This document shows, piece by piece, positions 1 to 8,110 of a stretch of 64,000 nt of DNA. Positions within the stretch are counted from its first letter, which is position 1. The number at the start of each line of letters is the position of its first letter. Origin of the DNA: an uncultured Clostridia bacterium. Lineage in GTDB: Bacteria; Bacillota; Clostridia; Christensenellales; Borkfalkiaceae. The notes under the pieces are model-generated. The model saw only the letters and a list, made by a program, of their open reading frames with translations, searched no databases and was not told the origin of the DNA. A program made the position numbers and the translations under genes. Location: positions 62,001 to 126,000 of the forward strand of contig CALWCE010000004.1 in assembly GCA_944376295.1 (NCBI GenBank), written 5' to 3'.

Positions 1-1
1 G

Positions 2-406
2 ATCGGAGATAAAGCATTTGCCTATTGTATAGCGCTTGAATCACTCAAGATTCCTGACAACGTTACTGCCATCGGTCAGCAAGCGTTTTATGACTGCGAA
101 TCGCTTACAAGCATCGAGATCCCCGACAGTGTTACTTCGATTGGAGACAGCGCTTTTAGGGACTGCACGTCGCTTACAAGCATCACGATCCCCAACAGCG
201 TCACTTCGATTGAAACCCGCGCTTTTGAGGGCTGCGACAATTTGACTTCTGTCGTGTTTGACGATACTACAAGCAAATGGGGAATGAAAAGATATTCTGA
301 TTCCGTTAATATAACAGATACGTTTACGCCATCCACTCCCGAGGAAAATGCGAAAGCTCTTACGGATACCTATCTTAATCGTATATGGGAAAAACAAACC
401 GACTAA
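2..406 (+). CDS. BspA-like leucine-rich repeat protein, C-terminal end (partial)
   Basis: The window opens inside this gene, so no start is visible; the frame is open from base 2 to TAA at 404-406 (134 residues). It contains three and a half LRR_5/BspA-type repeats of about 23 residues, with the recurring pattern IGxxAFxxCxSLTSIxIPDSVT, then a non-repeat tail ending in IWEKQTD. Such proteins are usually surface-exposed or secreted and may bind host or matrix ligands; that role is from family knowledge, not shown here. The end lacks an LPXTG signal or membrane helix, so any anchor must be at the missing N-terminus. A terminator follows about 20 bases downstream. Confidence 0.85.
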   Translation: MGDKAFAYCIALESLKIPDNVTAIGQQAFYDCESLTSIEIPDSVTSIGDSAFRDCTSLTSITIPNSVTSIETRAFEGCDNLTSVVFDDTTSKWGMKRYSDSVNITDTFTPSTPEENAKALTDTYLNRIWEKQTD

Positions 407-425
407 CGCCCATACCTCCTAACAA

Positions 426-460
426 GGGAGCCTGCCGCAAGGCGGGCTCTCTTTCTGTTT
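426..460 (+). terminator. Rho-independent terminator after the LRR gene
   Basis: GAGCCTGCC and GGCGGGCTC form a 9-bp stem (one G-T pair) with loop GCAA at 428-449, followed by a T-rich run. It lies directly after the LRR gene stop. Confidence 0.8.
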
Positions 461-507
461 GTAACATGATGCGCCGCAGCGCCCGTTCCGCTCCTTCCCA
501 TAAATGC

Positions 508-550
508 GGCGCGCCGCGGCAAAACCGCGGCGCGCCATCTCTATTCTCTT
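508..550. terminator. Strong GC hairpin downstream of hpt
   Basis: A 12-bp perfect stem GGCGCGCCGCGG/CCGCGGCGCGCC with loop CAAAA at 508-536. The T-rich side is on the plus strand; on the minus strand, where hpt ends, there is no U run, so it may act as a boundary or weak bidirectional terminator. Confidence 0.45.
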
Positions 551-558
551 TTTCCTTC

Positions 559-1107
559 TTACTTTTCGTAAATTTCGCGCTTCAGAACGCCGATATAAGG
601 CAGATTACGGTAGCGCTGGGCATAATCGAGCCCGTAGCCCACGATGAACTCGTTGCCCACCGTAAAGCAGGAATAGTCCGCCTTCACGTCCACCTCCCGC
701 CGCGAGGGCTTATCGAGTAGCGATACGACGGTGAACGACTTCGCCCCTCTGCCCCCCAACAGCTCCTTGAGCTTGACGAGCGTGTGACCGCTGTCTACAA
801 TGTCTTCGACGAGCAGCACGTCCCGCCCCTCCACGGGCGCGGAGAGGTCCATCACGATCTTGGGCATGCCCGAAGAAGAGGAGCCCGAGCCGTAGGATGA
901 GAGCGTCATGAAGTCCATCTGCACGGGCGTCTTCATCGCGCGCACCAGATCGCAGAAGAAGATGACGCTGCCCTTGAGCACCGAGACGGCGAGCGGCACC
1001 GTGCCTTCGAAGCGCTCATCCAGCCACGCCGCCGCCTTCTTCACCTGTGCCGCAATGTCTTCCGCCGTGAATAAAATGCGTTCGCAGTCATTGCCTTGTT
1101 CCATCAT
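559..1107 (-). CDS. hpt: Hypoxanthine(-guanine) phosphoribosyltransferase
   Basis: Converts hypoxanthine or guanine plus PRPP to IMP or GMP in cytosolic purine salvage. The 182-residue length is normal. The PRPP-binding motif VLLVEDIVDSGHTL is intact, and the N-terminal part has the LKGSVIFFCDL and MDFMTLSSYGSG segments typical of the family. Two adjacent ATG codons (1107 and 1104) are possible; a GAGGT lies about 12 bases upstream. It follows tilS by only 34 bases on the same strand, the common tilS-hpt (often also ftsH) arrangement in Firmicutes, so co-transcription is likely. No anomaly seen. Confidence 0.95.
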   Translation of the reverse strand: MMEQGNDCERILFTAEDIAAQVKKAAAWLDERFEGTVPLAVSVLKGSVIFFCDLVRAMKTPVQMDFMTLSSYGSGSSSSGMPKIVMDLSAPVEGRDVLLVEDIVDSGHTLVKLKELLGGRGAKSFTVVSLLDKPSRREVDVKADYSCFTVGNEFIVGYGLDYAQRYRNLPYIGVLKREIYEK

Positions 1108-1123
1108 GTGTATCGTACCTCAC

Positions 1124-1157
1124 TTTATGATTTCGTAAATGTTATGATCTCGTAAAT
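1124..1157. repeat. 17-bp tandem duplication of the tilS 3' end
   Basis: On the minus strand the last tilS codons and stop (CATTTACGAGATCATAA) are followed immediately by a near-identical copy (one mismatch). Looks like a small slippage duplication in the tilS-hpt spacer. Confidence 0.7.
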
Positions 1158-2527
1158 GCGATAAGCCCCGCCCGCACCGTATTTTGCGTGCGTTTGATGC
1201 GCTCGGAAAGCTCCACGCCCGCGATGCAGAGCACTTCGCTCCCTTCGGCAAGGACGGGCAGCTCCCGCCCCACGCGCGCGGGGATCTTTCTTTCCGTCAG
1301 GAATTTTTTTAAGCTCTTTTGATGCCCGTTGCAGGGGAGAAAGGTATCCCCCTCCCGCCGCGTCCGCCACACCGCCCCTTCGGGTACGGCGGCAAGGTCG
1401 ACTTTCAGCACGCGCCCGCATGCCTTCGGCAGTTCAGGCGGTTCGCCCCGCAGGAAAGGCGGCTCGCCCGTGGTCTTAGTCGGCTCGCCCGTGGTCTTAG
1501 TCTGCCCGCCCGCGCCGAAGTCGCCCTCCCCCACTTCGAGCACGCCCCCGAACGCCTCTTTGCGCCCGAGGAAGAAGGGCAGTTCCCGCGCTTTGTGCGC
1601 CTCTTCCGCGCCTTCCTCTTGCGGCAGGAAGACGAGATCCGCCCCCTCGCGGTACACCGTGATGCCGCACGGGAGCCGCGTGGACCTGCCCGCCTGCGCC
1701 ACGGCGAGCTTTTTTAGCTCTTTCAAGTTGCTCTCCGTATAGTCGCGCGTGAGCCCCAGCGCCTTCATCGCCGCCAGGCAGGCGCGAAAGAAGACGGGCT
1801 CGGGAAGATCGGCAAAAACGCGCTTCTCCCCCTCCCCTCTCACTTCGCGCAGGGCGAGTTCCTGCAAAAACGCATCGTCGCGGACGGCGCGCTCCGCAAA
1901 GCGGACGAGGTTTTCCTTCGCCCCCGGCACCGCCCGTTCGAGCGCGGGCAGCACCTCGTGGCGGATGCGGTTGCGAGAAAGAGCGACGTCTGCGTTCGTC
2001 TCGTCCTCCCGAAAGGGCAGGGCGTTCTCTTGGATATATTCGTCGATGCGCGCCCTCGTAACACCGAGGAGCGGGCGCAGGAGCCCTTTCTGCGCGGGGA
2101 AGACGTCAAGCCCTTGGAGCGACGTGCCACGGGCAAGGCGGAAGAGCACGGTCTCGGAATAGTCGTCGCGGTGATGGGCGGTGAGCACGGCGTCCGCGCC
2201 CCCGTCGAGCATCGTTTGGTAGCATTCGCGGCGGAACATGCGCCCCTCCTCTTCGAGGTTGCGCCCGCTCTGTTTTGCCCTTGCGGGCACATCCGCGCGG
2301 AACACGGTGAGCGGCACCCCCCACGCCTTGCAGAGCTCTTCCACAAAGGCGACGTCCGCCTCTGCCGAGGGGCGGATGCCGTGGCAGCAGGTGAGCGCCG
2401 AAAGCGAAATGTGCGCTTCCTCCGCGTTTTTATGAAGATAATGAAGAAGGGCGACGGAATCTCTGCCGCCCGAAACGGCGACCGCAAGGGATAGTCCCCG
2501 ATAGGGCGCGAGGGAAAAGAGCTCCAT
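1142..2527 (-). CDS. tilS: tRNA(Ile)-lysidine synthetase
   Basis: Modifies C34 of tRNA-Ile(CAU) to lysidine using lysine and ATP, so the tRNA reads AUA. The PP-loop SGGRDS is at residues 19-24 of a 461-residue protein, followed by an HGIRPSAEADVAFV segment and RNRIRHEVLPAL, all typical; a C-terminal TilS domain follows. The open frame extends upstream through tRNA-fMet, but ATG 2527 is the only sensible start because the PP-loop normally lies about 20 residues in. No Shine-Dalgarno is visible, and a perfect -10 box ends six bases before this ATG, suggesting a leaderless message. Residues near 400-425 include a repetitive TKTTGEP stretch encoded by a short DNA duplication. Confidence 0.93.
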   Translation of the reverse strand: MELFSLAPYRGLSLAVAVSGGRDSVALLHYLHKNAEEAHISLSALTCCHGIRPSAEADVAFVEELCKAWGVPLTVFRADVPARAKQSGRNLEEEGRMFRRECYQTMLDGGADAVLTAHHRDDYSETVLFRLARGTSLQGLDVFPAQKGLLRPLLGVTRARIDEYIQENALPFREDETNADVALSRNRIRHEVLPALERAVPGAKENLVRFAERAVRDDAFLQELALREVRGEGEKRVFADLPEPVFFRACLAAMKALGLTRDYTESNLKELKKLAVAQAGRSTRLPCGITVYREGADLVFLPQEEGAEEAHKARELPFFLGRKEAFGGVLEVGEGDFGAGGQTKTTGEPTKTTGEPPFLRGEPPELPKACGRVLKVDLAAVPEGAVWRTRREGDTFLPCNGHQKSLKKFLTERKIPARVGRELPVLAEGSEVLCIAGVELSERIKRTQNTVRAGLIAFTRS

Positions 2528-2533
2528 GAAAAG

Positions 2534-2562
2534 AGTATAGCATGAACGGCGGCAAAATGCAA
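2534..2562 (-). promoter_or_regulatory. tilS promoter (leaderless type)
   Basis: On the minus strand TATACT (2539-2534) is preceded by TTGCAT (2562-2557) at 17-bp spacing. The -10 box ends six bases before the tilS ATG, so transcription should start at or next to the A of the start codon. Confidence 0.65.
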
Positions 2563-2612
2563 CGGACGCAGGGAAATTAAAAAAATAATTTCGGAAATTT
2601 GGCGAAAAAGGG

Positions 2613-2641
2613 TTGACAAAAGCGCGTTCTTCGTTTAGAAT
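2613..2641 (+). promoter_or_regulatory. Promoter of the tRNA-Met pair
   Basis: TTGACA (2613-2618), 17-bp spacer, TAGAAT (2636-2641). Points to the tRNA-fMet gene 31 bases on and is divergent from the tilS promoter. Confidence 0.85.
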
Positions 2642-2672
2642 ATAAAAGCTATTCGCGCGACGGATAGGACAT

Positions 2673-2749
2673 CGCGGGGTGGAGCAGCCAGGTAGCTCGT
2701 CGGGCTCATAACCCGAAGGCCGCAAGTTCGAATCTTGCCCCCGCAACCA
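2673..2749 (+). tRNA. tRNA-fMet(CAT), initiator
   Basis: 77 bases including encoded CCA. Initiator hallmarks are present: a C1-A72 mismatch at the acceptor end (CGCGGGG against CCCCGCA) and three G-C pairs closing the anticodon stem (CGGG...CCCG) around loop CTCATAA. Confidence 0.95.
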
Positions 2750-2754
2750 TTTAT

Positions 2755-2831
2755 GGCGATGTAGCTTAGTTGGTTAGAGCGATCGGTTCATACCCGATAG
2801 GTCAGCGGTTCGACTCCACTCATCGCTACCA
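2755..2831 (+). tRNA. tRNA-Met(CAT), elongator
   Basis: 77 bases with encoded CCA; anticodon loop TTCATAC. The acceptor GGCGATG/CATCGCT and the GTAGCT...GGTTCATACCCG body match elongator tRNA-Met rather than the tilS substrate tRNA-Ile2(CAT). One T-stem mismatch (C-A) is present. Five bases after tRNA-fMet, so co-transcribed. Confidence 0.9.
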
Positions 2832-2836
2832 AAGCA

Positions 2837-2860
2837 AAAACCCGGCAGCGCCGGTTTTTC
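2837..2860 (+). terminator. Terminator after the tRNA-Met pair
   Basis: Short stem CCGGC/GCCGG flanked by A5 and T5, immediately after the CCA end of tRNA-Met. Confidence 0.7.
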
Positions 2861-2865
2861 ATAAA

Positions 2866-2940
2866 GGCCCGTTGGTCAAGCGGTTAAGACATCACCCTTT
2901 CACGGTGGTAACATGGGTTCGATTCCCGTACGGGTCACCA
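2866..2940 (+). tRNA. tRNA-Glu(TTC)
   Basis: 75 bases with encoded CCA. Acceptor GGCCCGT/ACGGGTC; anticodon loop CTTTCAC gives TTC. The preceding terminator lies six bases upstream, so this gene depends on read-through or an unseen promoter. Confidence 0.95.
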
Positions 2941-2944
2941 CAAC

Positions 2945-2980
2945 AAATTGAGCAGACTTTTGTCTGCTCAATTTTTGTTT
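2945..2980 (+). terminator. Terminator after tRNA-Glu
   Basis: 13-bp perfect stem AAATTGAGCAGAC/GTCTGCTCAATTT, loop TTTT, then TTGTTT. Confidence 0.92.
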
Positions 2981-2984
2981 TGGC

Positions 2985-3104
2985 GCCCGTACGCGGAAGC
3001 GGACCCATCGGTTTGCCCCATTGCGGAGCAATGGCACGAGGGCGCAAAAAGCCAGAAAAAGCGATACCGCGCCTTCGCCCGAAGTATTCCCGTACGGGTC
3101 ACCA
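2985..3104 (+). pseudogene. tRNA-Glu 3' end duplicate / possible tRNA-Glu relic
   Basis: The last 19 bases of tRNA-Glu, including CCA, recur exactly at 3086-3104. Upstream, at about 2985-3001, GCCCGT followed by AAGCGG weakly resembles the tRNA-Glu 5' end, but the distance to the CCA is too long for a tRNA. Either a decayed second tRNA-Glu with an insertion, or an att-like repeat left by an element that used the tRNA 3' end. Confidence 0.5.
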
Positions 3105-3108
3105 AAAA

Positions 3109-3143
3109 CAGGGGTTTTTCGCACGAAAAACCCCTGTTTTTTT
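3109..3143 (+). terminator. Terminator after the tRNA-Glu relic
   Basis: 12-bp stem CAGGGGTTTTTC/GAAAAACCCCTG followed by T7, five bases after the duplicated CCA end. Confidence 0.9.
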
Positions 3144-3276
3144 GCTCTTAAACGCCTTTTTTGCCTTCCTTCCCCCAAATTACCCCCAAAAAATGTCGTT
3201 TCGTCGTAAGAAAAACATAAGGCCGCCCCGCGCCAAGCGCGGGGCGGCCCCATATAAAAACTGTTTGACCCCCCTT

Positions 3277-4071
3277 TTACACCAGATACTTTTCGCGGAG
3301 CAGAGCAATGTCCGCTTCGGTGATGCCCAGCACCTTGCTGCAATAGCCGACGATGCTGCCGTAGCGCGCCTTCATCTCGGAAATGACGCCCTCCATATAC
3401 TCGCGCTTGATGCGCATGAGCCCGAAGAGCACCTTCTTGAATTTGAGCGTGATGGGCGCGATCAGCACGCCCAGGCGGTTGATGAAGAACTTTTTGCGGC
3501 AGAAGCGGCGGGAAGCGAGGTAATCTTGCAGGATATCCTCCTCCTTTACGCCGAGGAGCGCTTCGAGGAGCATCGCGCAGATGCCCGCCCTGTCCTTTCC
3601 GCCCGTGCAGTGCCACAAGAGCCCGTCGCGCTCCACCGCAAGGCGCAGGAAGCGGCGCAAACTCTCCTGCGGCTTCTCGTCGAAGACGATGCCGCGGTAG
3701 GTGTGGATCATATAGTTATCCGCCGTGCCGAACTGCTCCTTGATGCGGCGGCTCTCCGCCTTGACGAAGAGGCGGGAGGAGCGCTCCGCCGTGATGCCGC
3801 CCGTGGGCGCGCAGAGAAGGGGCAGCGCGATGTATTCGGCGCCATCGAGCAGCGTATCGGGATGTTCGCAGCGCTCGGTGTCCGTGCGCAGGTCGACGAC
3901 GGTGCGGATGCCGAGCCCTTCGAGCGCCGCCTTCGTGCGCCCGGGGAGGCGGGAGAGCCTGCCGCTCCGGAAGAGCTTGCCCGCACGGATGGCGCGGCCG
4001 CCCTCCGCGGGGATGCCGCCGAGATCGCGCGTATTGTTGAGCTTTTTGAGTTTCAGCCTTTGGATCTTCAT
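3277..4071 (-). CDS. Tyrosine/serine protein phosphatase (Y_phosphatase3 family)
   Basis: A cytosolic PTP-like phosphatase of 264 residues. The N-terminal NNTRDLGGI segment and the P-loop HCTGGKDRAG (residues 154-163; nucleophile C155, R161) are diagnostic of the IphP/LipA-type family, which dephosphorylates phosphotyrosine, phosphoserine or phosphoinositides; the substrate cannot be read here. ATG 4071 is chosen over an upstream in-frame ATG at 4191 because an AGAGGG ribosome site precedes it and MKIQRLKLKKLNNTRDLGG fits family N-termini. It appears monocistronic. It does not look secreted. Confidence 0.88.
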   Translation of the reverse strand: MKIQRLKLKKLNNTRDLGGIPAEGGRAIRAGKLFRSGRLSRLPGRTKAALEGLGIRTVVDLRTDTERCEHPDTLLDGAEYIALPLLCAPTGGITAERSSRLFVKAESRRIKEQFGTADNYMIHTYRGIVFDEKPQESLRRFLRLAVERDGLLWHCTGGKDRAGICAMLLEALLGVKEEDILQDYLASRRFCRKKFFINRLGVLIAPITLKFKKVLFGLMRIKREYMEGVISEMKARYGSIVGYCSKVLGITEADIALLREKYLV

Positions 4072-4200
4072 ACGCCCTCTATTGTACGCGAAGGGGCTTT
4101 GTTTGTCAAGCGGGCAGCTTCCGCCGCCCGAGAAAAACGAGAAACAGGCAGCCGTAACCACCTGTTTCGATCGCTGAAACCATCTTTGCACAAAAAGACA

Positions 4201-4480
4201 AGAATTAAAATGAGATGACCCCCTCAGTCTCGCTGCTAAGGCGATTCCCTCAGTCTCGCTGCGCTCGACAGTTTCTCACACGGTAGAAAGAAACGCCTTT
4301 TCTGCATAACGCACTTTTTATAATAAGGCGACTCCCTCAGTCTCGCTGCGCTCGACAGCTCCCTCAAAGAAGGAGCCAAGGAAGTTGGCATTCCCCTGCG
4401 CTTCTAAAAATGAAATCCCGCGAGGAGGGTTTCCCTCCGCTGCTCCTAAAATGAAATGAGCCGAGCAGGGTCCCCCTGCG
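4201..4480. repeat. Intergenic repeat island
   Basis: No gene is visible between 4072 and 4625. It holds copies of a dispersed repeat, CTCCCTCAGTCTCGCTGCGC (and onward CTCGACAG), at about 4219-4236 (partial), 4240-4272 and 4327-4365; another full copy is at 10723-10761. Next come two tandem hairpin units (4402-4440 and 4444-4480), each with CTAAAAATGAAAT-like sequence then a GAGGAGGG/CCCTCC or GCAGGG/CCCTGC stem. These look like small non-coding, probably mobile or amplified, chromosomal repeats. Confidence 0.75.
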
Positions 4481-4580
4481 CCGGCTCACTCAATTTGCCC
4501 TATGCTTAGGGCTTATTGTTCAATAAGGGCATTCAAGTTGGCGGGCGAAACCGCTTGTTAAAATCAACAAAGTTCGTTCC

Positions 4581-4620
4581 TCGCGGAAAGATTTTTGCGT
4601 CAGCAAAAAGATTTTCGCGA
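4581..4620. repeat. Hairpin downstream of upp
   Basis: Imperfect palindrome CGCGGAAAGATTTTTGC/GCAAAAAGATTTTCGCG with loop GTCA. Shares the GCAAAAAGATT arm with the hairpin at 10855-10891; may serve as the upp transcript end but lacks a classical U run. Confidence 0.5.
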
Positions 4621-4625
4621 AACCC

Positions 4626-5261
4626 TCATTTCGTTCCAAATAACCTGTCTCCCGCGTCGCCGAGGCCGGGCAGGATATAGCCGTTCTCGTTGAGGCAGCG
4701 GTCGAGCGTCGAAACATACACGGGAACGTCGGGGTGCTCGCGGTAGAGCTTTTCGATGCCCTCGGGCGCGGCAATGATCGCCATGAACTTGATCTTTTTG
4801 CACCCGCGCGCTTTGAGCGCCGCGATGGCGTCGCACGCGGAACCGCCCGTTGCCAGCATGGGGTCGATGAGGAACACCGTCTTTTCCGCAATGCCGTCGG
4901 GGAGCTTGCAGTAGTACTCCTGCGGCTCAAGCGTCTCCTCGTTGCGGTACATGCCGATGTGCCCCACCTTTGCCGTCGGGAAGACGCGGTGCACGCCGTT
5001 GACCATGCCGAGCCCCGCGCGCAGGATGGGCACGATGGCGACGCTGTCGTCCGCGACGCGATACTGCGTCGTCTTTTCGAGGGGCGTTTCCACCTCGACG
5101 GGCACGAGCTCCACGTCGCGCATGCTCTCGTAGGTCATGATGGTCGTGATCTCTTCGACGAGCTCGCGGAATTCCTTCATGGAAGTGTTCTTGTCGCGCA
5201 AAATGGAGACCTTGTGCTTGATGAGGGGATGATCGAAGATAAAGACGTTGGGATAAGTCAT
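4626..5261 (-). CDS. upp: Uracil phosphoribosyltransferase
   Basis: Makes UMP from uracil and PRPP. The 211-residue length is normal (about 209 in Bacillota). Visible motifs are LRAGLGM near residue 80, the PRPP loop [13 protein letters not shown] and the C-terminal [18 protein letters not shown], all diagnostic. ATG 5261 has a strong GGAGG nine bases upstream; the open frame's earlier ATG lies inside uraA and has no support. It begins two bases past the uraA stop, and its ribosome site lies in the uraA 3' end, so the two are translationally linked: uptake followed by capture of uracil. Confidence 0.97.
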   Translation of the reverse strand: MTYPNVFIFDHPLIKHKVSILRDKNTSMKEFRELVEEITTIMTYESMRDVELVPVEVETPLEKTTQYRVADDSVAIVPILRAGLGMVNGVHRVFPTAKVGHIGMYRNEETLEPQEYYCKLPDGIAEKTVFLIDPMLATGGSACDAIAALKARGCKKIKFMAIIAAPEGIEKLYREHPDVPVYVSTLDRCLNENGYILPGLGDAGDRLFGTK

Positions 5262-5262
5262 C

Positions 5263-6732
5263 TCAGTCCTCCTTTTTTGCTTCGGACGTTTCGGCAGCAT
5301 CGGGAGCCTCGGCGGGTACGGCTGTTTCGGACGCCGTCTCTTCGCTTACGGGTGCTTCGGGCGCTTCGGAAGCCTGCACGTTTTCGCCCTTCTTCTTGCC
5401 GATGTTGACGAGAAGGTTGACGAGGATGCCCAAAATGAGCGCCGTTGCAATGGCGGTGATGGTGACCTGTCCGAAGGAAAGTGCCATGCCGCCCACGCCT
5501 GCGACGAGGATGGTCGAGACGACGAACAAGTTCTCGTTCTCGTTGAGGTCGACCTTCTGGATCATCTTGAGGCCGCTGACGGCGATGAAGCCGTAGAGGG
5601 CGATGCACACGCCGCCCATGACGCAGTCGGGAATGGTCGAGAGGAAGGTGACGAAGGGCGCCACGAAGGAGAAGACGATGGCGAGGATCGCCGTCATGAG
5701 GATGGTGACGATAGAGGCATTGCCCGAGATCGCCACGCAGCCGATGGATTCGCCGTACGTCGTGTTGGGGCAGCCGCCGAAGAAGGCACCGACCATCGAG
5801 CCGATGCCGTCGCCGAGCAGCGTGCGCGAGAGCCCGGGATCGCGGAGAAGATCGTGCTCGATGATGGAGGAGATGTTCTTATGATCGGCAAGGTGTTCTG
5901 CAAAGACGACGAATGCGACGGGGATATAGGCAACGGCGATGGTGCCGATATAGCCGCCGATCGTGCCCTCCCCTGCCGAGATTGGCCCCGTGAAGGCGGT
6001 GACGAAGGTGAAATCGGGATACCACTGCATATCCTTGAAGAGGGAGAAGTCGATGATCTGAAGCGCCTCGACGTTCGTGCCCATGCCGATGAGCGTGAAC
6101 ACGGTCGCAACCAGGTATCCCGAAAGGATGCCGCAGATGAAGGGGATCATTTTGAGCATCTTCTTGCCGTACACCGAGCAGACGATGGTGACGCCGAGCG
6201 TCACGAGCGCGCAGATGAGGCAAAGCCCCGCGTGCAGATCCATCACATAGTTGCCGCTTGCGTCCGTCGCCGCGCTGACCGCCTGCGAGACGGCGCTGCC
6301 CGCGAGCGAAAGACCGATGAGGGCGACCGTGGGGCCGATGACGACGGCGGGCATGAGCTTATCGATCCAGCCGACGCCTGCAAACTTGACGGCGATCGCA
6401 ATGACGACATACACAAGGCCTGCGAACACCGCGCCGATGATAAGACCCAAATAGCCAAGCGCTATGCTCACGCCGCCCGCGAACGCTGCCGTCATCGAGC
6501 CGATGAAGGCGAACGAACTGCCCAGAAAGACGGGGCTCTTGAACTTGGTGAACAAGAGGTAGACGAGCGTGCCCGCGCCTGCGCCGAAGAGCGCCGCCGA
6601 GGTGGACATCTCATGCCCCACCACCATGGGAACGGCGATGGTCGCCGCGAGGATGGCAAGCAGCTGCTGCAGGGCAAAGACGATGGTCTGGAAGAGGGTC
6701 GGCCTGTCCTTGACGCCATAGATGAGTTTCAT
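5263..6732 (-). CDS. uraA: Uracil permease (nucleobase:cation symporter-2)
   Basis: An inner-membrane uracil transporter of 489 residues, somewhat longer than the usual 430 because of a C-terminal Glu/Ala-rich hydrophilic tail (about residues 450-489). About 12-14 hydrophobic segments are visible; [33 protein letters not shown] and the NTTYGESIG segment are signature NCS2 regions. GGAGT precedes ATG 6732. A perfect promoter drives it, and the leader contains a hairpin with a short U run that could attenuate transcription. Forms an operon with upp. Confidence 0.95.
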   Translation of the reverse strand: MKLIYGVKDRPTLFQTIVFALQQLLAILAATIAVPMVVGHEMSTSAALFGAGAGTLVYLLFTKFKSPVFLGSSFAFIGSMTAAFAGGVSIALGYLGLIIGAVFAGLVYVVIAIAVKFAGVGWIDKLMPAVVIGPTVALIGLSLAGSAVSQAVSAATDASGNYVMDLHAGLCLICALVTLGVTIVCSVYGKKMLKMIPFICGILSGYLVATVFTLIGMGTNVEALQIIDFSLFKDMQWYPDFTFVTAFTGPISAGEGTIGGYIGTIAVAYIPVAFVVFAEHLADHKNISSIIEHDLLRDPGLSRTLLGDGIGSMVGAFFGGCPNTTYGESIGCVAISGNASIVTILMTAILAIVFSFVAPFVTFLSTIPDCVMGGVCIALYGFIAVSGLKMIQKVDLNENENLFVVSTILVAGVGGMALSFGQVTITAIATALILGILVNLLVNIGKKKGENVQASEAPEAPVSEETASETAVPAEAPDAAETSEAKKED

Positions 6733-6852
6733 TTTTTCTCACTCCTTTTTTCTTTTGCGTGAAAACGCATCTTTTCCCGTGAAAAGAGCTTCGGTGCACT
6801 CGCTCCGAAGCCCACTAAATGATATTATAGCACGCTCAGCCCGCGCTGTCAA
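6733..6852 (-). promoter_or_regulatory. uraA-upp promoter and structured leader
   Basis: Consensus TTGACA (6852-6847), 17 bp, TATAAT (6829-6824). The roughly 85-base leader has GCTTCGG/CCGAAGC (10-base loop, then TCTTTT) and a smaller TGCGT/ACGCA hairpin. I do not see the PyrR-binding loop consensus, so attenuation by PyrR is not claimed. Confidence 0.85.
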
Positions 6853-6979
6853 CCCGCGCGCCGAAAAAGTGCATGCCCCCGCATAAAACATCCGCCCCGC
6901 CGCAGGAAGCGCGCACCCTTTTGCACGAAAGCTCCGCGAAGTTAAGCGCAGCTTAAAAGGAAGATCGAGAACTACTGTC

Positions 6980-7008
6980 TTTACTTTTTCCGCGGGATGC
7001 GGTATGAT
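6980..7008 (+). promoter_or_regulatory. Promoter of the XRE regulator
   Basis: TTTACT (6980-6985), 17 bp, TATGAT (7003-7008). Confidence 0.65.
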
Positions 7009-7050
7009 AGAAGTACAAAACGTTGTGAAAACAAATTCAGGAGAAAAACC

Positions 7051-7977
7051 ATGCCTTCGATCGGGGAAAAGATCAAAAAACTTCGGCTTGCGAAAAAAAT
7101 GACGCAGGAAATGCTGGCACGGCAGCTCAATGTGACGGTCTCCGCCGTCTCGCAGTGGGAATCGGGAAAGACGATGCCCGATCTCTCCGTACTCGTCCCC
7201 CTTTGCAGCCTGCTTGCCGTCTCGGCAGACGACCTGCTCGGCATCCGCACCGGCAAACGGGAGGAAGTGGTGCGTGAAGCAAAGCAACTCGTTAAAAACC
7301 TTGCCGCGCAAGGGAACTACGAAGCCGCGTTTTCGGAGCTACGCACCAAGATCGCGGCATATCCCGAAGATGCGCAGCTCCGCATGGAATTTGGTTTTCT
7401 TTTTATGAGGTTCTGCCGGGAAGTTGACGGACATGAGGAAGAAAAACGAGCCCTGTACGGAGAAACCGAACAATTCGTGATCAAGGGCGGTGCGCTCGAA
7501 CGGTGGCGGGAGCGCTTCCCGGAAAACGCAGCGGCCGCCGATGAACTTTTCCTCTTTTTGATCAGACGGATGCTGTCCGACCGCTCCCGTCTGCAGACAG
7601 ACGAGCTTTTGGACCGCGCGGAAGCCCTGACCCGAACGGGGCAGCTTGAAGCGCTCAGGCAGCTCGTCCTGAAAGAACTGAAGGACGCCGAAGAGATCGG
7701 CGGGCCGCAGGCGCGGATCGCGACCTATCTCATCGCTCTCAGGCTCATGCGCCTCGACAGGGAGGCGTATCGCCAAAATGCAGATTCTGCGCTTTTGAAC
7801 GAGATCGCCTCGTGCGGGGCGTTCCTCCTCGGGTATAACGCAAATCTCCCGCTGCTCGCCGAGGCGCTCTTTTACAGCATGGAAGCGGCAGAGCTCGTCG
7901 GCGACAAAGCAACGGCCGCGGAATACAAAAAAACGCTGGAAGAGACGAAAGAGGCGCTGAAGCTATTCGGCGCCTGA
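7051..7977 (+). CDS. XRE-family transcriptional regulator with TPR-like C-terminus
   Basis: Residues 1-65 form a classical Cro/C1 helix-turn-helix (IGEKIKKLRLAKKMTQEMLARQLNVTVSAVSQWESGKTMPD in segments), so it binds DNA. The remaining 240 residues are helical and charged, with an AxxxLRTKIAAYPEDAQLRMEFG segment reminiscent of TPR-type helical repeats common in this class of regulators. 308 residues from ATG 7051, with AGGAG eight bases before it. Single gene with its own promoter. The target and ligand are unknown. Confidence 0.85.
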   Translation: MPSIGEKIKKLRLAKKMTQEMLARQLNVTVSAVSQWESGKTMPDLSVLVPLCSLLAVSADDLLGIRTGKREEVVREAKQLVKNLAAQGNYEAAFSELRTKIAAYPEDAQLRMEFGFLFMRFCREVDGHEEEKRALYGETEQFVIKGGALERWRERFPENAAAADELFLFLIRRMLSDRSRLQTDELLDRAEALTRTGQLEALRQLVLKELKDAEEIGGPQARIATYLIALRLMRLDREAYRQNADSALLNEIASCGAFLLGYNANLPLLAEALFYSMEAAELVGDKATAAEYKKTLEETKEALKLFGA

Positions 7978-8110
7978 GAGGCGGAACGTCCGCCCCAAGC
8001 AGCGAAGGATACGGCGCAGTTTTCGGACGTTCCAAACGAGCGAACGGAATGCTTTCATAGGTACGCGCCCCGCGGCGAAGAGCCTCGGGACGCGCTGTCA
8101 TATCCAAAGT

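Noticed and set aside
1142..2746. 534-codon version of tilS
   Set aside because: The extra 73 codons run through tRNA-fMet and the promoter; the PP-loop position supports ATG 2527.
2755..2831. tRNA-Ile2(CAT), the tilS substrate
   Set aside because: Acceptor and body match elongator tRNA-Met better.
6733..6823. PyrR attenuator in the uraA leader
   Set aside because: Hairpins exist, but the PyrR-binding loop consensus is not present.
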